From NCBI GenBank assembly GCA_029204225.1, contig CM055110.1, positions 47,838,921 through 47,902,920 of the forward strand: a DNA stretch of 64,000 bases, in the 5' to 3' direction. This document shows positions 32,936-43,480 of this stretch, piece by piece. The stretch is from Diphasiastrum complanatum. Its lineage: Eukaryota; Streptophyta; Lycopodiopsida; Lycopodiales; Lycopodiaceae. The notes below the pieces were generated by a model. That model was not told the origin of the DNA. It saw only the letters and a list, made by a program, of their open reading frames with translations, and ran no database searches. Every line of letters begins with the position of its first letter. Position 1 is the stretch's first letter. The translations under genes and the position numbers were made by a program.

Positions 32936-33990
32936 TATCAGCTAATTGTCGTCCAGTTATATCGAAGAGGGTTAGATGGTATTCTTCAAAGGTGTATTCT
33001 TCCACACAAGGCCACCCAAATCATTTCAATTTCACATGAAGGCATGGGTGGTGGTCATTTTGCATCTGACATTACAGTTCGCAAGATCCTGCAATCAGGA
33101 TGCTAGTGGCCAACGATTCATAAGGATACGGATGAATACTTGAAGAAATGTGATGTGTGCCAAAGAGCTAGGAGGCTGACAAGGCTAAACTATGATCTCT
33201 TACATCCAGTTCTAGCTCAAGCACCATTTGAGAAGTGGGGATTGGACTACATTGGTCCAATTCATCATGTCGCAAGAAGTTCACAAGCCCGATATATTAT
33301 CATGGCAACAGACTACCTCACCAAGTGGATCAAAGCCAAGACAGTGCAAACAGCTGATGCTCAAACAACTGCCAAGTTTTTGTATGAGAATATGTGCGCT
33401 TCAAGAGCCCGATGGAGATAGTCAGCGATCGTAGAAGCCATTTCGTCAATGAGACCATCAAGGTCCTATTGGAGAAATTCTTTGTGATTCATAGATATAG
33501 CATGCCTTATTATCCTCGTGGTAATGGATAGGTAGAATCATCCAATAAGATCCTATGTAGCGTACTCACGAAAACAATCAAAGGTAGCAGATCTGATTGG
33601 GAGCACAACAGGCTACTCTGTGGGCATTTAGAACAACTTACAAAAAAGTACTGACCGCACGCAATGTCTTGATGAATCCAATTCTCTACAATTACACCAA
33701 AAAGCACTACATAAACTTTGTGAGACACGCTTACTAGTTGTGCATACATTGGCAGCTGAGAAAGAACGACGCAAGGCATGGCATGATCGTCGGTTGCACA
33801 AGAAAGATCTTGGATCCGGAGATCTGGTCCTCATGTATAAAACCAAGGCGATCAAGGGAAAGTTGAAGTTCATAGGCGAAGGCCCATTTCAAGTAAAGGA
33901 GATCCTCAGCCATGGAGCCGTGAACCTCAAGTAGTTAGATGGGATGCCATTCAACATGCCCATCAATGGTAGTTGGTTGCAAAAGTATTG
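32936..33990 (+). pseudogene. OTA gypsy integrase
   Basis: Zinc domain HEGMGGGHFA with CDVCQRA (33050-33180), catalytic core GLDYIGPIHHVA and YIIMATDYLTKW (33228-33330), SDRRSHF, and YYPRGNG then TAG (33529-33531) before VESSNK with the catalytic Glu. The C-terminal module reads RRLHKKDLGSGDLVLMY and FIGEGPFQVKEI (33790-33930), with TAG at 33932-33934. Closely related in pattern to the minus-strand relic at 22880-23707. Confidence 0.9.
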
Positions 33991-34000
33991 GCCATAGTGA

Positions 34001-34526
34001 AACAGATCAGGGATGGTGATGACAAGTCACTAATAGTCCATCTTTAAGGTCATCACAGCCAGATCTAGAGAAATCTAGTCAGATCAAGCCAAATCCACCA
34101 AGATCCAGCAAGATCTGAATAGATCCGACAACAGCTGACAACATCCAACAAGATCCAAGTGAGATCAAAATCTAGATAGGATCAACCAAGAAGCAGATCA
34201 TCAAATTACATCATTCAGCCTCCATTTTTGCAAATCAGAGACATGAAACTCAAGAAAATGTAGCAAAATAAGGGCAAATTTTAGTTAAATTGATGAATCA
34301 GCCACCAAATGTCCATCAAAATTTCTAGAAAACTCTCCATAGTCAAATCTAACCTGGATGCAATGGCATACCAGTCTGCAAGAGTTAGGGATTAAAGAAT
34401 CTCAAGATCTTGTCAAAAAACACTCAAAAAGGGCACTTTTTCCATGATTTTTTGAGATCCCTTGGGAGTTAGCTCTTGAAACTTTGATAGTCACCAGATC
34501 TGACTTGGATGCATCTATGAAAGTCT
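34001..34526. other. Gene-free region rich in AAGATCC words
   Basis: Irregular repeats of AGATCC/CAAGATC occur at 34060-34200. No ORF is supported. Confidence 0.4.
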
Positions 34527-35843
34527 TTGCAACAACTAACCACCCTCGCTTCCGTCACCACAGCTTCTTCTTCTACTCAACCATCCACTTCTACTACCAC
34601 AATTGTTCCTCCTCTTATTGTTCCTACAACTTCTACCTATGTTCCCACATCTTTCACACCTTCCATTATCATTGTTTTGACTCCAGCCTCTATTACCATC
34701 GCTTCTTCCATTCCCTTTGCTACTGCCACTACCACTATTTCTACGTCACATGCCGTCATCAACCCTCTTGATTCCCAATTGTCCCCTAGCACCCTAGCAT
34801 GGCTCAACCAAATCAACTTCACACCTTCTACCTCTCCAGCATCTCCATCTATCCTCTGAACCACACTCTAGTTTCCTTCTGTTCTGCCCATCCCCTCTTT
34901 TGGACAATCTATTTTTACACTTGTTTCCACCACCACTGCTCCTCTCACACTCCCCACATCTCCTATGAAGGCTGCAGAGGGCAACAAACCGTTGCCCGAT
35001 GATGCATTTGTATAGACGGAATTTGTATCATCACCCCTTCCTGTAGATCCCACCGCACTAAGGGGTATGGTGCCGCTAGAGAACCTGATCAAAGTTGACA
35101 ACACTGGTGTGCAGACCACTTGGACGACAACACAAGCAACCCCAGCAAATGCCCCTCTACCGGCTACTCCCACAGACCTCATGACGGTCTACCAGGTCTT
35201 GAGAACCTTTATCCAAGACGTGGTAGAGGCCACGATATCATTGGACAGCCGTGTATTGCAATTGGCAACCAAGAACACCCAGTTGTAGCAAGAATTGATT
35301 ATAGCTAAGGCAACATGAGCTGGATGGGCAGAAGGAGATCTTGAAGCTGCAACAGAAATAAGACGATCTCAATCAGTACATCCAGAGCCTCTTCAAGCAG
35401 TCATGGATGCTTCGGCAAAAGTCCAGGAGCTTCAATCAAAAGCCTCACAATGGCTCGCCCCCCTCCAGGCACAACTCCAGATTTACGAGACAGAAAATAC
35501 ACGTTTGGGAACGGAGGTGCAAGAGTTGCAGAATGAGATGACCGCCTAGCTAGCTGAACCGGCACCTGATACTAGGCCGCTGTCACAAGCTGAAATGAGC
35601 TTATTCCAGCATCAGGTGCAGGTTTATAGCCAAAGTCTAAATAGTTATCAGGCAAAGTTCGATAAGTACAGGACAAGTGCCAATCAGGAATTGGCCCAGG
35701 CCAAGCAAGCCCTCAAGGTCTGTCAAAAGTTTATGGAGCAAAAACCTCAATCAGTCCCAGTGGCAATTCCAGTACCACGTGTCTTTGATGCTACACAGGT
35801 GTTGAATTCACACATGTGGGATGCCCTACACATGTACTTTTGA
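34527..35843 (+). pseudogene. Decayed Ser/Thr-rich plus coiled-coil protein
   Basis: One reading phase can be followed for 439 codons. Its N-terminus (about 110 codons) is Thr/Ser/Pro low complexity; the middle holds PLENLIKVDN and LMTVYQVLRTFIQDVVEATISLD; the C-terminal 150 codons are Gln/Glu/Ala-rich coiled coil (SLFQHQVQVYSQSLNSYQAK). Stops in phase: TGA 34857, TAG 34869, TAG 35013, TAG 35286, TGA 35316, TAG 35547; near 35310-35400 another phase reads coiled coil (ELDGQKEILKLQQ), implying a frameshift pair. The family is unrecognised; it could be a non-autonomous element's structural protein or a captured host gene. Confidence 0.55.
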
Positions 35844-35849
35844 CCTCCT

Positions 35850-36412
35850 AAGCCCAACAATACCATAAAGATCAAACTAGCATTGATTGACAATAGGAAA
35901 GCTGATCATACAAGAAATATTATTGTGTTACAAGCAAGATCTATCAACAAAACATGAAACTAAGTACTATAAATTCCTCAACTCGGTTAGAGAGAGAATA
36001 TGAATGTACAAACTTGAGTAGAGAGAGAGGCCACAAAGATCTTAGTCTCCAAATTTGCATTACACACAAAAATCATCATCTTCTAAATGAGAATACATCA
36101 CATATATATAGATCCATGGACTCTTCTCCTACTTTGAGTTGAATTGGAGTTATGAATCCACCTCTCAAGCTATCTAGACTTATTCAAGCCACCTCAATAT
36201 GTCTAATTGTGCCACCTAGTATTTTCATGCATTAAATGTGGCATGCAAAGTACAAATGGCAATTCCTATGGTAGCTCGAGTTTCTACTTCTACCTACCTT
36301 GAATATTTTATTCTAAGATGAGTCTTTACTAAGCCAAAAGAGCTCAATTCATCTTTGGCATTTTTAGGACCCCTACTTACAACATTAGATAGATTTTTCT
36401 AATATTTTAACA
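35850..36412 (-). repeat. 3' LTR of copia D (left edge unresolved)
   Basis: On the minus strand the LTR starts TGTTAAAATATTAG at 36412 right after a polypurine tract. The distal end is not defined because no second copy exists in the window. Confidence 0.6.
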
Positions 36413-36425
36413 CTCCTCCTAAAAA
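36413..36425 (-). promoter_or_regulatory. Polypurine tract of copia D
   Basis: TTTTTAGGAGGAG on the minus strand immediately precedes the LTR. Confidence 0.75.
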
Positions 36426-36430
36426 TGTAT

Positions 36431-37054
36431 CTAATGTGGATCAAGCATCGATCTTGAGATAAGACCAAGATTAGATCTATGCTTTAAAAAAGCACTTTTG
36501 CAAAGTGGCTTTGTGAGAAGATCAGCAATACATGAAGATGTGTTGACATGTTCCAATTTGATTTCACCTCCAATGAGCTTTTCCCTTACAAAATGGTGTG
36601 CCACTTCTATATGCTTGCTTCTTGCATGAAAAATAGGATTGTTTGCAAGAGCTTGGGCCGATATGTTGTCACACTTGATCAAGGGAAGATCATCCTCTTT
36701 GATGCACTTTAGCTCCATGATTAACCTCTTGATCCAAAGCACCTCTTCAGTTGTAGTGAGTGCTTTGTACTCGGCCTCACAAGAAGATAGAGATATGGTA
36801 TCTTGCTTCTTTGAAAGCCAAGAAACAAGATTGCCTCCAAAAAAGATAGTATATACATTAATGGACTTTCGATCCATTTTATCACTTGCAAAATTGGAAT
36901 CTGAATAGCCAACAATGGTTAGATCTTCATTCTTGTACAATAAACCATAATCTTGAGTAGAAGATACATATCTTAGAACTCTCTTGGCCATCTTCCAATG
37001 TTGGATCTTAGGATCTTGCATAAATTGACTCAATTTGTGCACACAATAGCTCAA
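36431..37054 (-). pseudogene. Copia D RNase H domain
   Basis: 207 codons with YSDSNFASD, SLSSCEAEYKAL, KCDNISA, HIEVAHHFVREK and IADLLTKPL. It is intact as a domain but separated by a frame change from the damaged reverse transcriptase. Confidence 0.92.
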
Positions 37055-37912
37055 ATCGGGTCTAGTGATAGTAAGCCAATTAAGGAGCCTATAAGACTCC
37101 TATAAAGTGTGATGTCCTCGAAGGATCTTTCATCACCTTTAATAGGGTCTTTTACATGTTGCTCCATGGGAGTATCTATGTCTTTACAATTTTGCATATT
37201 GAATTTTCTCAACATAGAAAAGACATATCTAGATTGACAAATAAAAGCATACTCTTCATGAAAATCAATCTCAAGGCCTAAAATGTAATGGATCTCTCCT
37301 AGATCTTGCATTTTAAATTCTCCTTCTAATGCATCCTTAGTTTCTTGAACTAGCATCAAACAACTTCCATAGTCACTAAGCACAAATCCTAATGAAAGTA
37401 GAAAGTTGTTGAGTCTTGAATACCATGATCTAGGTGCTTGCTTCAAGCCATAAAGACTTCTAAATAGCAAACACACCTTAGATTTATCCTTGATGAATCC
37501 TTGAGGTTGTTCCATGTATATCTCCTCCTCAAGATAGCCATTCAAAAAAGCGTTGGAGATATCAAGTTATACAATTTCCACTTAAAAATAAGGCAAGAGA
37601 GATTATGATTCTTATTGTCACCATCTCTGCTACAAGAGCAAAGGTTTCTTCATAGTCAAGGCCATATATTTGTGCAAAGCCTTTAGCACATAATCTTGCC
37701 TTGTACTTGTTGATGGAGCCATCATGATTGTACTTGATCTTGAACACCCACTTGCATCCAATGATGTGCATGTTAGGTGGTGGATCCACTAGCTCCCATG
37801 TGTGGTTGGTGATCAAGGCATCATATTCAATCTTCATGGCCTCATACCACTCCTTGGTATTGAGGGCTTCTTGGATATTTTTGGGCTCCTCATCACTTTT
37901 AGTACCCTGCAA
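37051..37912 (-). pseudogene. Copia D reverse transcriptase lacking its YVDD segment
   Basis: The N-terminal part (37912-37562) reads WYEAMKIEYDALITNHTWEL, GCKWVFKIKYN and YKARLCAKGFAQ. After a frame change the second part (37545-37051) reads YMEQPQGF, LYGLKQAPR and then jumps from CLMLVQET to KDALEGEFKMQDLGEI. The roughly 25 residues carrying YVDD between them are missing (near 37345). The enzyme cannot be active. Confidence 0.9.
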
Positions 37913-38669
37913 TCCTGGATCTCATGAGTAGTGCATTTGCAATACTTACAAAACATCTTCTTCTTCAACTGTGGATTTGATAATTGTTGTTGACTTTGAG
38001 TCAGTTTTTGATTTGATGCTGATTGCTTAGAGCTTTTCTTCTTCTGTCATTTTGAGCTTTTATTGACATACAAATCATGAGATGATGAAGTCGACGAGAC
38101 GTCTTAACTTTTTCAATTGTCTTCTTGCAACAACATAGTGATAACTCTAGTGAGAGCTAAATCTGAGTGTGTCGATATGATCATCCCCCAGTTTTCATAT
38201 GTAAAGGGCAAGCTTGAAAGCAATGTCATGATTGTGTCTTGATCGTCGATGATCAATTCCCGACAATGGCCATCTGTTGCAAGAGATTCTTAAACTGGTT
38301 AACGTGATTCTAAAGTGAATCCCCATTCGACATCTTGAGAGTGAAGAATTTTCTTCTTAGATGCAACTTGGAAGTCACGTCTCTCACATCATATAGTGAG
38401 CTCAAGATGGCCCATACTTCTTTCGAAGTTTCAGCTTCAGATATGTGGCCAATCTGAGTGTCTGATATATTGAGAGTAATAAGCGTGAAAGCTTTACCAT
38501 CCTTTGATTTCCACTTTGAGTTAGTTATGCCATCTTCAAGCTTCACTTCGATACATGTGACAACATCCCACAACTCATTGGCGATTAGCAAGATCTTCAT
38601 CTTAAATTTCCACAAATAGTAATTGGATCCATTCAGCTTGTCTGCAATGAGACCAGCTTATTCTGACAT
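37913..38669 (-). pseudogene. Copia D gag fused to the RT region by deletion
   Basis: ATG at 38669 is followed by a TAA at codon 4 (38658-38660). The gag (NGSNYYLWKFKMKILL, LYDVRD, HLRRKFF) continues in broken frames to a CCHC knuckle (FCKYCKCTTHEIQDC) near 37930-37975, directly adjacent to the RT linker. Protease and integrase are entirely absent, so a deletion joined gag to pol. Confidence 0.85.
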
Positions 38670-39322
<653 letters not shown>

Positions 39323-39519
39323 TTGTAGTGTGCATGCACATCTGTGTGTGTAGATTTGTGTGTATGATTTATGCTTGATGGTGTGTGTGATTTATGTGGC
39401 CAATGGTGTGTGTGTGTGATTTGTGCGTGTGTGTATGAGTGTGCATGTATGTGTGTGTATGATTTGTGTGTGTGTGTATGAGTGTGCATGTATGAGTGTT
39501 CATGTGCATGCATTGATTC

Positions 39520-40165
39520 CTCAAAAACTCGATATCTTTACATTTCTCTGGACTACTTTTAGGGTTCCTAGTTTGAACGCACATTTCTCTGTGCATACGA
39601 AACTGCTTGGAGTCCGGTCTGTTGATGTGGGTTCATCTCGACATGCAACACTGGATAGAACAGACGGAGCCCGTAAGACGATACTGGAAAATGCCAAAAT
39701 GTAGTCCATTCACTGTGCCCTAGTGGCATTCCTCTCGGCACAAAGGACATTTTCAAGCATACGACGTCAGAATTGAGAAACAACTAGTCTAATGGGTTTG
39801 TGTTTAGCCCACAAACCTCTGGACACCTACGTCCGAGGTACTGACTATTTTACTGAATCCGACCAATTCTTGGCTCGACGAGCCTAGAATCCCAAGACTG
39901 TGTTTAGGGTTTCTAGTTCTCGGGGATGCTAGAAAGTACTCCATTTAGTGGCATTCCCCCAGGTAAAAAGGTCATTTCAGGACAAACGACATCAGAATTG
40001 AGCTGCAAATGGTCTAGTAGGTTCGTGTTGAGCCCAAGAACTTGTGGACACCTCTGTCCGAGGTTCTGACTATTTCTCACTGAATGTGACCAATTCTTGG
40101 CTCGATGGGCCTAGAATCCGATAACTGCATTTAGGGTTTCTGGTTCGGACGCACGTTTCTCTGTG
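39520..40165. repeat. Satellite-like repeats, first block
   Basis: Two diverged copies of a unit of roughly 240-400 bp. Shared phrases include TAGTCCATT, GTGGCATTCC, CGACGTCAGAATTGAG, GTTTGTGTT-GCCCA, TCCGAGGT-CTGACTATTT and CCAATTCTTGGCTCGA. The second copy (about 39930-40165) lacks part of the unit. Confidence 0.8.
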
Positions 40166-40455
40166 ATGATAGTTCACTCGATGTCTAAAAAGCCAATAGA
40201 TCTTTGGGCTAGGAAAATGGCAGCAAGGCTGTTGAAATTTGAGAAAAATTGTAGAGAGCTAAGAGAGATTAGTAGGCGATCAGTTAGGCCAGCTAAATAT
40301 AGCTATAGGTGAGTGAAAATAAAAAAATGGAGGGAAAAAATCCAAGACTTGCTTGCACTCTCAACTAATTGCAGCAGTCCATCGAGAGCTTGGAATTGTT
40401 CTATGATGTTTTAGGCATTAGGTGCTAGGTTGTAGCTTTCGGTTTTAGGCTTGGG
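40166..40455. other. Spacer between satellite blocks
   Basis: No ORF or repeat relation seen; ends in a GTTTTAGGCTTGG lead-in to the second GT array. Confidence 0.4.
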
Positions 40456-40462
40456 TTGTGTG

Positions 40463-40534
<72 letters not shown>
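40456..40534. repeat. (GT)n microsatellite, second copy
   Basis: About 79 bp with a single GCG interruption, followed by GTGCATGTGGATGCATTGATT, the same flank that follows the first GT array. Confidence 0.97.
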
Positions 40535-40535
<1 letters not shown>

Positions 40536-40574
40536 ATTTGTGTGCTTCTGTGCGTGTCTATATGAGTGCATGTG

Positions 40575-41420
40575 GATGCATTGATTTCTCTAAAACCCAA
40601 TGTCTTTACACTTCTCTGTACTACTTTCAAGGTTACTGGCTTGGACAAAGTTTATTTACATTTATATTTGACAATTTGGAACCTGGTTTAGTGTTGTGGG
40701 TTTGTCTCCACGTGCAGCATAGTATGGAACAGACGATAGACAAAACGGACTCCATTTGGCGATACTGGACCACTTCTCGAAAAGCCAAAAAGTAGTCCAT
40801 TCATTGTGCCCTAACAGTGTTCCTTCTAACACGAAGGGCGATTTCAGGCAAACGACATCAGAATCGAGCTGAAACTCATGAGTTGAAACTTGTCCAGTGG
40901 ATTTGTGTCAAGCACACAAACTTGTAGCACCTTCCAATCCAAATTTTTGGGGGATTTCGACCGTATTTGACCAGTTTCTAATCCGCCAGGCCTAACTTCC
41001 CTATACTACTTTCAGGCTTTCTAGCTCGGGCGCACGTTTCTCAGTGAAACTGAATGATTTGGAATCTGATTTGGTGTTGCAAGATTGTCTCCACATGCAG
41101 CACAGTATGGAACAAACGACAAGCAAAATGGACTTAGTTCGATGGTAGTCACTTCTCGAAAATGTCAAAAAGTAGTCCATTTATTGTGCCCTAATGGCGT
41201 TTCTTTGGACACAAAAGGCGTTTTTAGGCAAACTACATCGGAATCAAGCCACAACTAGTCCATTGGATTTGTGTCAGGCACACGAACTTGTGTCCACCTT
41301 CCGTCTAAACTTCTGGGAGGTTTCGACCCGATTTGATCAATTTTTGGTCCAACGGGCCTAACTTTCCTATACTACTTTCAGGGTTTCTAGCTCGGGTGCA
41401 CATTTCTCAGTGAATACTTC
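40575..41420. repeat. Satellite-like repeats, second block
   Basis: Two copies of an about 400-bp unit (about 40590-41035 and 41036-41415) sharing AAAAAGTAGTCCATT, GTGCCCTAA, GGCAAAC-ACATC-GAATC, GGATTTGTGTCA and CTATACTACTTTCAGG. They are related to the first block but closer to each other. Confidence 0.85.
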
Positions 41421-41754
41421 CTAGTGAGTGTACATTGATGTCTGAAGTCAATGCACCATCACTACATAGGGACAAATCTGTACTCCATGCTGACAATGCC
41501 CTAGCCTTGGCTCATCTCCTACGGTCTAGTCTCTTCTTCTTGGCAGATCTACTTTCATTTTTGGGAGTCTTGTATGAAACATTTTTTTGCAAAAACTTCG
41601 GGGCAAGTGGTATTGGGTTGGATGTCTGTCTTAGCATTTTGTGCACTACAGAACCAACACATGAAGTTCATCTTGTTTTCCATTTGACATAAAATAATAT
41701 TACCTATAGGAGATTCTGGCAAATGGATGATGCCAATGCCATAGCCACTCAAAT
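41421..41754. other. Gene-free region
   Basis: An 85-codon plus-strand frame (41435-41692) has no recognisable domain; otherwise nothing is seen. Confidence 0.4.
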
Positions 41755-42502
41755 TATAAAGTCCTCAATCCAAGGATCCTATTCTAAAGCATGCCACTTC
41801 GAGCAACACAAGGGAACCTGATGGTGGACAAACCACCCAACCAAACCTAGATCGAACGGATCTAGCCCCCAAGCTATAGATCAATCACTCATTGAGGAAT
41901 GAGGCATCACACCAGCAACATCCTGCCACCGGTCATGCTATCAAACATCCACTAGTGAGAGCCCAATAGGTATACTTATACCCTCCAAGGCCCGTGCACC
42001 ACTAGTAGTGCATTGTGACACCTCACTGGACACCTCTGCAGCCTATTTAGGCCACGTCATCTAGTTCCCTAATGACTCACTGATAGACCCATACAAATCC
42101 ACCATCAAGTGTTTTAGGCCTACAACCATCAATTATGACCATGTATACATAAGGGCCCTAATTCCCTTATAGTCACAATTAACTTATGGGTTGTTGGTCT
42201 ACCAGTCCCTAGCATGGACACGCTACCCGAGACCAATCATGGGCATGACACAAATGATCTCTAAAAACTGTTAAGAAAGCTGAATCTACTGCTTCACAAA
42301 GTACCGACTAGCTAGTGTGTTGATTTTTGCTAAAAAAACAGCTGAAGGTTTCTATATCATCAAGGTGGATAAACTGAATATCCAACTGCTAATTGCTTGA
42401 ACCTAGGAATTTGTGCAAATAGATTTCAAGTGCTTCACTTTCTTGCCGTGGTGGTGGGCATGACATTCTTGCCGCTACCCAAGACCAGTCATGGGCGTGA
42501 CA
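41755..42502 (-). repeat. 3' LTR of gypsy Y
   Basis: About 748 bp. The minus strand starts TGTCACGCCCATGAC and ends GGACTTTATA; the related LTR at 24058 ends GGGCTTTACA, so the terminal CA has become TA in both Y ends. A phrase CTACCCGAGACCAATCATGGG at about 42225 recurs near 42472, an internal duplication. Confidence 0.85.
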
Positions 42503-42517
42503 TTCTTCCCCCCTTAT
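42503..42517 (-). promoter_or_regulatory. Polypurine tract of gypsy Y
   Basis: AATAAGGGGGGAAGAA on the minus strand immediately before the LTR start. Confidence 0.85.
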
Positions 42518-42529
42518 TCAAGTTCTGTC

Positions 42530-43480
42530 CTCAGAACTTAAAATTGGGAAAGTTCCTCCTAAGCCTCCTTCTTGTTACCAGGAATCATCATCGTCTGTAC
42601 ATCCCTTCCATTGAACCAGATACTCGGTAACTATACAATTTCTCAATCGTTTAGTTCTTGTATCCAAGATCTTTTCGGGTTCAAGACGAGATGCACCCGA
42701 TGATTCATCCAACAAGTCCAACTGATCTCCAGATCCAAGATGTATCCTTCACATAGACTCTTTCAGAGACGTCTTACGTGAAATACGGGATGCACTTGAG
42801 ATCCATCCGGGAGTTCCGATTGGTAAACTACGGATCCGATCTTTTTCAAGATCTTAAACGGTCCTCTATATCTAGGGGACGATTGGTAATGCTAGCCGGT
42901 ATGCATTACACTTGAATCAATCGAGAATCTCAAAAAATACCCAATCCCCCACTTGGAAGTCTCTCGGTGATCTTTTCAGATTTGCATAATGTCGATCCCC
43001 ATCGTGGGTACACCAGACATTCTCACGTGCAATTCGTAGCATTTCCTATGTATCATGTAGGAAATCCACTACTTTCTGAAACTAGAACGCCCGAGTCTTT
43101 ACCGCAATGGGTGATATAGGTTTAAAACTATATGTAAGCACGCATGGGCTATAACTGGTAGCCAAATGCTTATTATAATCCAATCTTCATCGTCAATCAT
43201 AATTCATCGGATTCTTGTCCTATACTCAATAAAAGAAGTCAACTACCAATGATCAGAAGAACTTTTAAACTTGGAGTCATCTCTAGTTTAGCAAATACGG
43301 CCTGACCAAAAGCGACCAGTGAACTTCGAATCACGAATGTTCAAAATGTCACTTTGGTACCGTAAAGCCTAAACAGACACTCTATGACTACTTGGTCTAT
43401 ACCCGAATAAGCATAGTCGATTTGGTAAGGTGATCAGTCGTACCAAAATTCCACTAACCTGTTTATTCATCCGGGGTATG
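42530..43480 (-). pseudogene. Gypsy Y integrase and chromodomain relic
   Basis: Reading the minus strand in shifting frames: DHLTKS near 43425, FTGRFW near 43300, KNPMNYD near 43210, YSPCVL and KPISPI near 43130-43170, HYANLKRSPRDFQVGDWVFF near 42950-43000, the GPY/F module PRYRGPFKILKKIG near 42860, HPVFHVRRL near 42790, and the chromodomain phrase EYLVQWKG near 42600. Stops and frameshifts are numerous. This is the tail of a chromovirus polyprotein. Confidence 0.85.

Larger units (their letters stand above)
30950..34000 (+). mobile_element. Deleted OTA-type Ty3/gypsy relic
   Basis: Pieces in the correct order on the plus strand: gag with two zinc knuckles, a protease-region linker, the first part of reverse transcriptase, integrase and its C-terminus. 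The central RT palm and RNase H are missing. No LTRs were identified. Stops and frameshifts occur in every piece. Confidence 0.85.
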
